From Bacillota bacterium (GTDB lineage Bacteria > Bacillota > Clostridia > Peptostreptococcales > Anaerovoracaceae), in assembly GCA_017416795.1 (NCBI GenBank), contig JAFQBD010000006.1, forward strand, positions 22,634 to 86,633: a stretch of DNA of 64,000 nucleotides, given 5' to 3'. Shown in pieces: positions 1 through 7,122 of this stretch. Below the pieces are notes generated by a model, which was given only the letters and a program-made list of their open reading frames with translations, was not told where the DNA came from and searched no databases. Each line of letters starts with the position of its first letter. The stretch's first letter is position 1. A program made the translations under genes and the position numbers.

Positions 1-554
1 TATCTCGGATAGAGGATGGTGATCGGTTCGCCGTCCTCTATTCTGTATTCGGAATCAAGCTCCACAAGATCATAAATAAGAGGGTCTTGGATCAGTGTTG
101 CCCAAGCCTCATATGTAGCCTTGATAAAGTCTTCGTTCAATGGGATCTCTCCATTCAGAAGAGGGCAGGGATATGGAAGTTCTCCGCTATGATATATCAT
201 ATACAAATTACCGTCTTCGTCCATATGTGGTGCCAGAGGAAAAGTCCTGCATTGCAAAGGGCGATTTTTTCTATCGCAAAACGGCGCCTTTGTACATTGG
301 AGAAAGTATACTTTACCGTGCCAGCTTTCAGGAAACTCATAATCCTCAGCCATGCACCAGCCCCATGAAAGCCAGTCTTCATCACGTGTGAAGAGTTTTT
401 CTTCTCCGGGAAGCAGGTAGATTCCCATATCGGGATCCTGACATGTGCAGCAGGAAGCACCGCATAATTTGCCGCAGTCATAATCCACAGGAGAAATTTT
501 ATCGAGCATACTATATATTGATATGAATGTGTCTTTTTTGATTGAACTTTTCAT
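1..554 (-). CDS. YkgJ-like cysteine-cluster protein (3' end beyond the left edge)
   Basis: Reading the minus strand from the ATG at 554 gives 184 uninterrupted codons to the window edge, so the stop is outside or just at it. The product has Cys-rich metal-binding signatures: a CGKLCGASCCTC stretch near residues 27-38, and later Cys residues leading into RPLQCRTFPLAPH. The latter matches the R-P-x-x-C-R-x-F-P core of the CxxCxxCC (YkgJ/PF03692-type) proteins, which are thought to bind zinc or an iron-sulfur cluster and have no settled function. No SD precedes the ATG. A TATAAT lies only 6 bases upstream, so the real start could be a later Met (residue 16). It is the only minus-strand gene seen and is divergent from the activase at 707. 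The family assignment is by motif only. Confidence 0.8.
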   Translation of the reverse strand, partial: MKSSIKKDTFISIYSMLDKISPVDYDCGKLCGASCCTCQDPDMGIYLLPGEEKLFTRDEDWLSWGWCMAEDYEFPESWHGKVYFLQCTKAPFCDRKNRPLQCRTFPLAPHMDEDGNLYMIYHSGELPYPCPLLNGEIPLNEDFIKATYEAWATLIQDPLIYDLVELDSEYRIEDGEPITILYPR

Positions 555-706
555 AAAGGTATTATACAATATACAATGGCAAAGAAAAACATAAAAATTA
601 CTTCATATATATAATATATATATGTTAACTAAATATAGTATAAATATACAATTTAAAAGGCAAGTAAAAGGAAAGTAATAAGATTTAGAGAAAGGAAGTA
701 ATAGCT

Positions 707-3700
707 ATGAGATTGGGTATAGACGTAGGATCGACTACAGTAAAGCTGATCATGCTGGATGATAATGATAAGATCATCTACAGCAGATATGAACGACACA
801 TGTCCAACGTCTTCGAAACTGTCGTTGATCTCCTTAGGAAGATGTACGAAGAAGTTGGCAATGTAAGCCTGAGAACAGTGATCACAGGTTCAGGCGGACT
901 TTCGCTTTCTAACGTACTGAACATACCATTTGAGCAGGAAGTAGTCACATGCAGCGCTGCTGTTGAGGCACTCATCCCTGAAACTGACGTTGCTATCGAA
1001 CTTGGCGGAGAAGATGCTAAGATAACTTTTTACGGACAGACTATCGAACAGAGAATGAATGGTACTTGCGCAGGGGGCACAGGTGCGTTCATCGACCAGA
1101 TGGCAGTTCTTCTCAATACAGATGCATCGGGACTTAACGAAGCTGCCAAGAAGCATAAGATGATATATCCGATCGCAGCAAGATGCGGAGTATTCGCTAA
1201 GACAGATATCCAGCCTCTCATCAATGAAGGTGCGCCAGTAGAAGACTTAGCAGCATCTATATTCCAAGCAGTGGTAAATCAGACTATCAGCGGTCTGGCT
1301 TGCGGCCATACTATCAAGGGTAAGGTAGCGTTCCTTGGCGGGCCTCTGTCATTCCTGAGTGAACTGAGAAAGAGATTCATCGATACGCTTCAGCTGACAG
1401 ATGATGAAATAATCTTCCCTGAAGATTCCAAATACTTCGTTGCTATCGGTGCTGCGATGAATTCATCGAAGTATGATGCAGTGGATTTCAGTGAGATCAT
1501 ATCCAGGATAGATAACGCAGATTCATCCGCATTATCCGATACTAAACATGTGGATCCGCTCTTCGTAGATTCTGACGACTACAAGAAATTCCACGAAAGA
1601 CATAAGCAGGATACTATCAAGAGAAAAGATATCAAGAAGGCGAAAGGAAAAGTCTTCCTCGGAATAGACGCGGGCTCAACAACTACAAAGGCTGCACTTA
1701 TCGATGAAGATAAGAATCTGCTTTATTCTTACTATACAGGTAACGAAGGAAAGCCTCTGGAAGCTACGATGAATATGCTTAAAGAGCTGTATTCGCTTCT
1801 TCCGCCTAAGGCTTACATAGCTAATGTTACGGCTACAGGATACGGTGAAGGTCTTATCAAGGCTGCGTTCAAGGCAGACATGGGTGAGATCGAAACTATG
1901 GCACATTACAAGGCTGCCGAAGAATTCCTGCCGGGCGTTGACTTCATCCTGGACATCGGCGGACAGGACATGAAGTGTATGAGAATAAGAGACGGAGCTA
2001 TTTATAATATCATGCTCAACGAAGCATGTTCATCAGGCTGCGGTTCATTTATCGAAACTTATGCTAAATCCGTGAACATGGACGTAGAGTCCTTCGCAAG
2101 AGAAGCGCTCTTTGCAAAATCACCTGTGGATCTTGGAACAAGATGTACCGTATTCATGAATTCCAAGGTAAAGCAGGCCCAGAAGGAAGGCGCTACTATC
2201 GGAGATATCTCAGCGGGACTTTCCTATTCAGTAATAAAGAATGCACTTTACAAGGTAATCAAGCTTAGAAACCCTGAAGAAGCAGGTGAGAAGATCGTCG
2301 TTCAGGGCGGAACTTTCCTCAATGACGCCGTTCTCAGAGCGATCGAAAACATCATGGGCAAAAATATCGTAAGACCTGATATCGCAGGACTTATGGGTGC
2401 TTACGGTGCTGCACTTATTGCCAGGGAAAACTATGTTGAAGATACAACTTCATCCATCATCACTATGGATGAAATGGTGAAATTCCACGTTGAAACAAGT
2501 CACATCAGATGTAAGGGCTGTGAAAACAACTGTCTGATGACTATCAATAAGTTCAATGACGGAACGAGATTCTTCACAGGAAACAGATGTGAAAGAGGGG
2601 AAGGCAAGTCAACAGACGAGTCTAAGAAGATCCCTAATATGTTTGAATACAAGCTGCAGAGACTTTTCCAGTATAAGCCTCTGACAGTAGAGCAGTCTAA
2701 GAGAGGTGTAATCGGTATACCTAGAGTCCTCAACATGTATGAGAATTATCCGTTCTGGCATGTTCTCTTCACAAGACTGGGTTTCAGCGTGATGCTTTCA
2801 CCTACATCAAATAAAGAAATATACGAGAGAGGTATGGAAACCATCTCTTCAGATACTGCATGTTATCCGGCTAAAATGGTCCACGGACATATCAAGTGGC
2901 TGGTTGAACACGGTGCTAAGTGGATATTCTATCCAAGCATCAACTATGAACGCATAGAAGATGAAACAGCACCTAATCATTACAATTGTCCGATCGTTGC
3001 TACATATCCTGAGGTTATCGCAGGAAACATGGACGATGTATTTGCTGACAATGATGTCATCTTCTCGCATCCGTTCCTGCCGTATGATAATGATGAATTC
3101 CTGGCTCGTGAGCTTTATAAGATGCTGAGAAGAACAGGTGTGGGAAGACTTGAGCTGGAAGATGCCATCAAGGTAGCGAGAGCTGAAGACAGAAGATTCA
3201 AGGGCGATATCAAGAAAAAGGGCGAAGCTGCGCTCAGATGGGCAAGAGAGCATAAGAAAAAGGCTGTTGTCCTAGCGGGAAGACCTTATCATCTCGACCC
3301 TGAGATCAACCACGGTATCGATAAGATCATAACATCATTCGATATGGTCGTACTTACAGAAGACTCCGTAGCACATCTCGGTAAGCTGAACAGACCTATC
3401 AGAGTTCTTGACCAGTGGATGTACCACTCAAGGCTTTACAAGGCAGCTACTTTCGTAGGAACTACAGATGATGTTGAGATAGTGCAGCTCAATTCATTCG
3501 GCTGTGGTCTCGATGCTGTAACTACAGACCAGGTAGAAGAAATCACTAAGAAGAACAACAAGCTTTATACAGTTCTCAAGATCGATGAAGGTACTAATAT
3601 GGGTGCTGCAAAGATCAGAATCAGATCTCTTAAGGCAGCTATGGATGAGCGTACAAAGAACAGGGTAAAGCACGTAGATGACAATTCTCCTTATCAGAGA

Positions 3701-4945
3701 AGGTTCTTCACTAAGGAGATGAGAAAAGATTATACGATGCTGATCCCTGAAATGGCACCTATGCACTTCCAGTTCCTCGAAACTGCACTGGGCAAGGCAG
3801 GATATAAGGCTAAGAGACTTCCGACCGTAGATAAGAATGCAGTTGAAGAAGGTCTGAAGTACATCAACAACGATGCATGTTATCCTACTATAGTTTCACT
3901 GGGACAGATCATTTCTTACCTGAAATCAGGTGAAGTGGATCTGGATAAGGTGGCTATCTTCATGAGCCAGACAGGAGGACAGTGCCGTGCAAGTAACTAT
4001 GTAGCACTTCTGAGAAAAGCACTGAAAGATATGGACATGGAACAGATCCCTGTAGTATCTGTCAACATGTCAGGCCTTGAATCAAATCCGGGATTCAACC
4101 TCTTATCGCCGAAACTGATTAAGAGAGCCCTTATGGGAATGATATACGGCGACCTTTTCATGAGAGTCCTTTATAAGACCAGACCTTATGAAGCAGTTCC
4201 CGGTTCGGCCGATGAGTTGTTCGAGAAGTGGTCAAGAGTTGCCAGAAGAAATGTCTATACAGGCAGCATGAGAAAGTTCAAAACTACCATCGCAGGTATC
4301 GTTAGAGATTTCGACAAACTGCCTCTTCAGGAAGGTTTGAAGAAGCCTAAGGTAGGCGTTGTAGGTGAGATCCTCGTCAAGTATCATCCTAATGCCAATA
4401 ACGATATCGTAAGCATCATCGAACAGGAAGGCGGAGAAGCTGTAGTTCTCGACCTCATTGACTTCTTCATGTACGGAATGCACAGTAAAGAATATAATTT
4501 CAACAACTTATCCGGAACATATGCACAGGCTCTGGGCAACAAGGTTGCTATCAAGGTAGTTGAATGGTTCAGAAAACCGCTTCGTAAGGCACTTAGAGAA
4601 AGCAAACGTTTCCATGAGCCTTCACATATCGAACATATTGCAGAAAAGGCACAGGAAGTTGCATCTCTCGGCAATCAGTGCGGTGAAGGCTGGCTGCTGG
4701 CAGGCGAAATGGTTGAACTCATCGATGACGGTGTTGAAAACATCGTATGTATGCAGCCGTTCGCATGTCTGCCTAACCATGTAACAGGCAAGGGCATGAT
4801 GAAGCCGCTGAGAAAGAGAAATCCTAAGGCAAACATCGCAGCTATAGACTACGATCCGGGCGCATCTGATGTAAACCAGCTCAATCGTATCAAGCTGATG
4901 ATGGCTACTGCTCACAAAAATCTGCAGGATGCCGATAATGAGTAA
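707..4945 (+). CDS. Large 2-hydroxyacyl-CoA dehydratase activase, two ATPase domains plus DUF2229
   Basis: A 1412-residue protein of the BcrAD/BadFG family. Members use ATP to drive electron transfer from a [4Fe-4S] cluster into 2-hydroxyacyl-CoA dehydratases or benzoyl-CoA reductases. It carries two ASKHA ATPase domains, the first starting at GIDVGSTTVK (about 4-13) and the second at GIDAGSTTTK (about 319-328). Cluster-ligand cysteines follow in each: C121 and C160 in the first, C441/C445 and C480 in the second. Beyond about residue 595 is a DUF2229-type region with a C602-x2-C605-x3-C609 motif. The SD GGAAG sits before the ATG. Simple activators such as HgdC are about 260 residues, so this is the long fused form, whose partner is usually unknown. 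No dehydratase subunits lie beside it. Family certain; substrate unknown. Confidence 0.93.
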   Translation: MRLGIDVGSTTVKLIMLDDNDKIIYSRYERHMSNVFETVVDLLRKMYEEVGNVSLRTVITGSGGLSLSNVLNIPFEQEVVTCSAAVEALIPETDVAIELGGEDAKITFYGQTIEQRMNGTCAGGTGAFIDQMAVLLNTDASGLNEAAKKHKMIYPIAARCGVFAKTDIQPLINEGAPVEDLAASIFQAVVNQTISGLACGHTIKGKVAFLGGPLSFLSELRKRFIDTLQLTDDEIIFPEDSKYFVAIGAAMNSSKYDAVDFSEIISRIDNADSSALSDTKHVDPLFVDSDDYKKFHERHKQDTIKRKDIKKAKGKVFLGIDAGSTTTKAALIDEDKNLLYSYYTGNEGKPLEATMNMLKELYSLLPPKAYIANVTATGYGEGLIKAAFKADMGEIETMAHYKAAEEFLPGVDFILDIGGQDMKCMRIRDGAIYNIMLNEACSSGCGSFIETYAKSVNMDVESFAREALFAKSPVDLGTRCTVFMNSKVKQAQKEGATIGDISAGLSYSVIKNALYKVIKLRNPEEAGEKIVVQGGTFLNDAVLRAIENIMGKNIVRPDIAGLMGAYGAALIARENYVEDTTSSIITMDEMVKFHVETSHIRCKGCENNCLMTINKFNDGTRFFTGNRCERGEGKSTDESKKIPNMFEYKLQRLFQYKPLTVEQSKRGVIGIPRVLNMYENYPFWHVLFTRLGFSVMLSPTSNKEIYERGMETISSDTACYPAKMVHGHIKWLVEHGAKWIFYPSINYERIEDETAPNHYNCPIVATYPEVIAGNMDDVFADNDVIFSHPFLPYDNDEFLARELYKMLRRTGVGRLELEDAIKVARAEDRRFKGDIKKKGEAALRWAREHKKKAVVLAGRPYHLDPEINHGIDKIITSFDMVVLTEDSVAHLGKLNRPIRVLDQWMYHSRLYKAATFVGTTDDVEIVQLNSFGCGLDAVTTDQVEEITKKNNKLYTVLKIDEGTNMGAAKIRIRSLKAAMDERTKNRVKHVDDNSPYQRRFFTKEMRKDYTMLIPEMAPMHFQFLETALGKAGYKAKRLPTVDKNAVEEGLKYINNDACYPTIVSLGQIISYLKSGEVDLDKVAIFMSQTGGQCRASNYVALLRKALKDMDMEQIPVVSVNMSGLESNPGFNLLSPKLIKRALMGMIYGDLFMRVLYKTRPYEAVPGSADELFEKWSRVARRNVYTGSMRKFKTTIAGIVRDFDKLPLQEGLKKPKVGVVGEILVKYHPNANNDIVSIIEQEGGEAVVLDLIDFFMYGMHSKEYNFNNLSGTYAQALGNKVAIKVVEWFRKPLRKALRESKRFHEPSHIEHIAEKAQEVASLGNQCGEGWLLAGEMVELIDDGVENIVCMQPFACLPNHVTGKGMMKPLRKRNPKANIAAIDYDPGASDVNQLNRIKLMMATAHKNLQDADNE

Positions 4946-4969
4946 TGCAGTATCCCTAAGGAGGTACAA

Positions 4970-5509
4970 ATGATTTTAGAGACTAAAGACCTTAAGATAC
5001 GTCCGACTGAAATGGATGATCTGGAACTGTTTTATGTATGGGAACGTGATCCTGCCGTTACAGAGTTTTTCAGCATAGGTGACGGACAGACTCGTGACGA
5101 ACTGTATCAGAAATATTTCAACGATCTTCAGGATTCTGCTGCTCGTCAGTTTACTATTGAACTTAAAGGCGAGTGTGAAAATACGGTCATCGGTCGTATC
5201 GTCATAGGCGATATCATCGAAGGATGGAAGGCTGAGATATGGAGGATATACGTAGCAGATACTGCACTTAGATGCTGCGGCTACGGCAGACAGGCGATGG
5301 AGGCTGTCATGAAGTACTGCTTCGAAGAATTGAAGCTTCAGAGACTGTACCTAGATCATTACACAGGAAATCCTGCCAGATATTTATACCTGAATCTCGG
5401 ATTCAAGCCTGAAGGATGTCTGCGTAATAACTGTCGCAAAAACGGCGTTCTTTATGATGTGCATTTGTTGTCGATGCTTAAGGAAGAGTACGAAGCATTA
5501 TACAAATAA
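4970..5509 (+). CDS. GNAT family N-acetyltransferase (RimJ/RimL type)
   Basis: A 179-residue acetyltransferase. GNAT enzymes transfer acetyl from acetyl-CoA to an amine; the RimJ/RimL-like branch includes ribosomal-protein and small-molecule acetylases. The fold is visible in order: an N-terminal LKIRPTEMDDLELFYVW strand-helix, an acetyl-CoA loop region with GYGRQAMEAV near residues 104-113, and the family ending in which an Asn-rich NPARYLYLNLGF segment precedes the last strands. A textbook SD (AAGGAGG) lies 5 bases before the ATG. It starts 24 bases after the activase stop, so the two are probably co-transcribed. Substrate cannot be predicted. Confidence 0.88.
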   Translation: MILETKDLKIRPTEMDDLELFYVWERDPAVTEFFSIGDGQTRDELYQKYFNDLQDSAARQFTIELKGECENTVIGRIVIGDIIEGWKAEIWRIYVADTALRCCGYGRQAMEAVMKYCFEELKLQRLYLDHYTGNPARYLYLNLGFKPEGCLRNNCRKNGVLYDVHLLSMLKEEYEALYK

Positions 5510-5543
5510 AACATATACTCTTGAAACTATAGAATATATGCCC

Positions 5544-5572
5544 TTGAAATCGCAGATAAAAGGGTGTATACT
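5544..5572 (+). promoter_or_regulatory. Sigma-A type promoter of yebC
   Basis: TTGAAA (5544-5549), 17-base spacer, TATACT (5567-5572), about 40 bases before the yebC start. Close to consensus and correctly spaced. Confidence 0.7.
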
Positions 5573-5610
5573 ATTTCAGGAAAATTTTAAGAAGGTTAGG
5601 AGGTGTCTCC

Positions 5611-6336
5611 ATGGGAAGACACGGTACAATTGCAGGTAGAAAAGCGGCACAGGATTCCAAGCGTGCAGCAATGTTCACAAAATACGGAAGAGCTATCATC
5701 GTAGCAGCTAAAGCAGGCGGAGACCCTGACTACAATGCTACACTGAGAGTTGCTATAGAAAAGGCAAAAGCCATCGGCATGCCTAATGACAACATCAAGA
5801 GAGCTATCAAAAAGGGTACCGGTGAACTGGCAGGCGAAACTTACGAAGAACTGACATTTGAAGGTTACGGAGTAGGCGGAGTTGCTGTTATCGTAGAAAC
5901 TCTGACAGACAACAGAAACAGAACTTCTTCAGCTGTAAGAGCTGCTTTTGATAAGTACGGCGGCAACCTGGGAACTCCGGGATGCGTATCATACATGTTC
6001 GCAAGAAAAGGTGTTCTGATCATCGAAAAGACAGACGACATCGACGAAGATGCTCTGATGGAAACTGCTCTTGAAGCAGGAGCTGATGACATGATCACTC
6101 ACGAAGACAGCTTCGAGATCCAGACTGAACCTGCTGCTTACACAGACGTTCACGGAGCTCTGACTGAAGCAGGCTATGAACTGGTTGATTCCGATATCGA
6201 ATTCGTTCCTTCAATGGAAGCTGCTCCAAGCGGAGATGACCAGATCAAGAATCTGAAGAAGATGCTGGATGTACTGGAAGATAACGACGACGTACAGAAA
6301 GTTCACCACAACTGCAGCTTAGATCTGGAAGACTAG
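5611..6336 (+). CDS. YebC/PmpR-family protein (TACO1 family)
   Basis: A 241-residue member of the YebC/TACO1 family, full length. The N-terminus (MGRHGTIAGRKAAQDSKR) and the AKAIGMPNDNIKRAIKKG block near residues 52-69 are diagnostic. The family has been described both as DNA-binding regulators (PmpR) and as translation factors that help ribosomes through difficult sequences such as proline runs. The strong SD TAGGAGG precedes the ATG, and a near-consensus promoter lies at 5544-5572, so this is a single-gene transcript. It is followed by the terminator at 6438-6481. Confidence 0.95.
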   Translation: MGRHGTIAGRKAAQDSKRAAMFTKYGRAIIVAAKAGGDPDYNATLRVAIEKAKAIGMPNDNIKRAIKKGTGELAGETYEELTFEGYGVGGVAVIVETLTDNRNRTSSAVRAAFDKYGGNLGTPGCVSYMFARKGVLIIEKTDDIDEDALMETALEAGADDMITHEDSFEIQTEPAAYTDVHGALTEAGYELVDSDIEFVPSMEAAPSGDDQIKNLKKMLDVLEDNDDVQKVHHNCSLDLED

Positions 6337-6437
6337 TAAGCGTTGAAATAACAATGTTTTCAAGTGGCGTATTCATCAAAAGTGGCGAAAAAACCGCTTG
6401 AGTGACGATGTACATGATATTTATAATAATGACGTTC

Positions 6438-6481
6438 AAAACCTCTTTACTTGGTAGGAATATCAGGTAAGGAGGTTTTTT
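6438..6481 (+). terminator. Intrinsic terminator after yebC
   Basis: A 19-bp stem (6438-6456 with 6461-6479, three G-U pairs) around a GGAA loop is followed by a T run. The downstream arm contains AAGGAGG, so it also looks like an SD for the ATG at 6482. The arms are A-rich/T-rich, so it could work in both directions. Confidence 0.8.
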
Positions 6482-6550
6482 ATGTTGCGGATGAAAGACT
6501 TGATTAGCGAGTTCATCTATGACTGCGAGATGCGGAAGCTAACAAGGTAA
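6482..6550 (+). pseudogene. Possible N-terminal scrap of a tyrosine recombinase/integrase
   Basis: A 22-codon reading frame begins ATG-TTG-CGG-ATG and contains KDLISEFIYDCEMRKLT before a TAA. The pattern (LI-x-EF-x-x-D-C-E-x-R-x-L-T) resembles the start of the SAM-like core-binding domain of phage-type integrases. AAGGAGG stands 6 bases upstream but is part of the preceding terminator. If real, it is only a stump: nothing of the catalytic domain follows. The identification rests on about 17 residues and is weak. Confidence 0.3.
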
Positions 6551-6719
6551 GCACTTAGGAAGACCAGTGATGTCTTATCCTGTAGGATGGGACTATATGT
6601 ATCACAGATGGAAGAACAAAGAGGTGAGTGCAAAACATGCAATGGAGCAGCTGGGACTTAAGAGTGCTACCTTTTACAATATGGCAAAGAAATATGAGTC
6701 TAGCATAGCATTGCAGTAG
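6543..6719 (+). pseudogene. C-terminal fragment of a serine recombinase
   Basis: In a frame different from the preceding scrap, codons from about 6543 to the TAG at 6717-6719 encode KHLGRPVMSYPVGW, then YHRWKNKEVSAKHAMEQLGL, then KSATFYNMAKKYE. This matches the C-terminal helix-turn-helix tail of resolvase/invertase-type recombinases: GRP, then P-x-x-W, then WK-x-x-E-(I/V)-x-A-x-x-AM-x-x-LGL, then TFY. An in-frame TAA at 6540 closes it upstream, and the catalytic domain is absent. The ATG at 6570 would give only 49 residues. It is best read as a relic of a lost mobile element. Confidence 0.6.
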
Positions 6720-6728
6720 AATATCGAA

Positions 6729-6754
6729 AACGCCAGCGAACTGCTGGTGTTTTT
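6729..6754 (+). terminator. Intrinsic terminator after the recombinase relic
   Basis: A 9-bp stem (6729-6737 with 6743-6751, one G-U) with a 5-base loop is followed by TTTT. It lies 10 bases past the relic's stop codon. Confidence 0.65.
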
Positions 6755-6787
6755 ATATGGATTTTCTAAGAAATTAATCGTATATAT

Positions 6788-6943
6788 ATGAAATGTACGA
6801 CCATATATGTTGAAAGAGAGACGGAGAAAGAACGTGAGAAGACTGAGAAGAAATACTATGTTCAGGTAAGAACATATAAGACTGTAAATGGAGTTAAGTA
6901 CTACTCGCCTTGGAGCAAGACAAAGTCTGTGAAAACTAAATAA
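6788..6943 (+). pseudogene. Tail of a decayed FN3-type surface-protein gene
   Basis: A 51-codon frame whose last 30 or so residues (KKYYVQVRTYK, then YYSPWSKTKSVKTK) align with the C-terminus of the secreted protein encoded at 7123-9156 (TKYYVRVRGYE, then YYSSWSKVKSVKTK). The first part is unlike a gene start and has no signal peptide or SD. It is the stump of a paralogous surface-protein gene lying directly upstream of an intact relative, followed by its own strong terminator. Confidence 0.7.
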
Positions 6944-6949
6944 AAAAGA

Positions 6950-6980
6950 AAAAAGTGCTTCTTTCACAGAGGCACTTTTT
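6950..6980 (+). terminator. Strong intrinsic terminator (probably bidirectional)
   Basis: A 13-bp stem (6950-6962 with 6968-6980, one G-U) around a TTCAC loop, with A5 on the left arm and T5 on the right. It lies just after the FN3 fragment's stop and isolates the next gene from upstream transcription. Confidence 0.85.
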
Positions 6981-7012
6981 CAGTATAGAAAGTGCACGTA
7001 TTTGGGATAATT

Positions 7013-7042
7013 ACCATTCGCACCATATAAGCTACCATTCAC
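7013..7042 (+). promoter_or_regulatory. Direct repeat resembling a LytTR-type operator
   Basis: ACCATTCGC (7013-7021) and ACCATTCAC (7034-7042) are separated by exactly 12 bases, so they recur every 21 bp, two helical turns. The match extends to 14 bases (TACCATTC, G or A, CACCA) in each copy. The pair ends 14 bases before the -35 of the following promoter. Spacing and sequence recall the paired ACCGTTNAG-like sites bound by LytTR response regulators. No such regulator is in the window, so this is inference. Confidence 0.45.
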
Positions 7043-7056
7043 ACCAAAGACATTTT

Positions 7057-7085
7057 TTGTGATAAAGAAATGATAAATTGATACT
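7057..7085 (+). promoter_or_regulatory. Probable promoter of the secreted FN3-like protein
   Basis: TTGTGA (7057-7062), 17-base spacer, GATACT (7080-7085). The weak -35 fits a promoter that needs an activator, in keeping with the direct repeat just upstream. Confidence 0.5.
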
Positions 7086-7122
7086 AGTTCAAAGGAGTAT
7101 AAGATAGACTTAGGAGGTCAAA

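Noticed and set aside
5454..5639. 61-codon + strand frame across the acetyltransferase end and the yebC promoter
   Set aside because: It overlaps a real gene and a promoter, has no SD and no family resemblance.
6570..6719. A 49-residue helix-turn-helix protein starting at ATG 6570
   Set aside because: It has no SD, and the text continues upstream in frame with GRP, which belongs to the recombinase C-terminus; a relic is a better reading than a small regulator.
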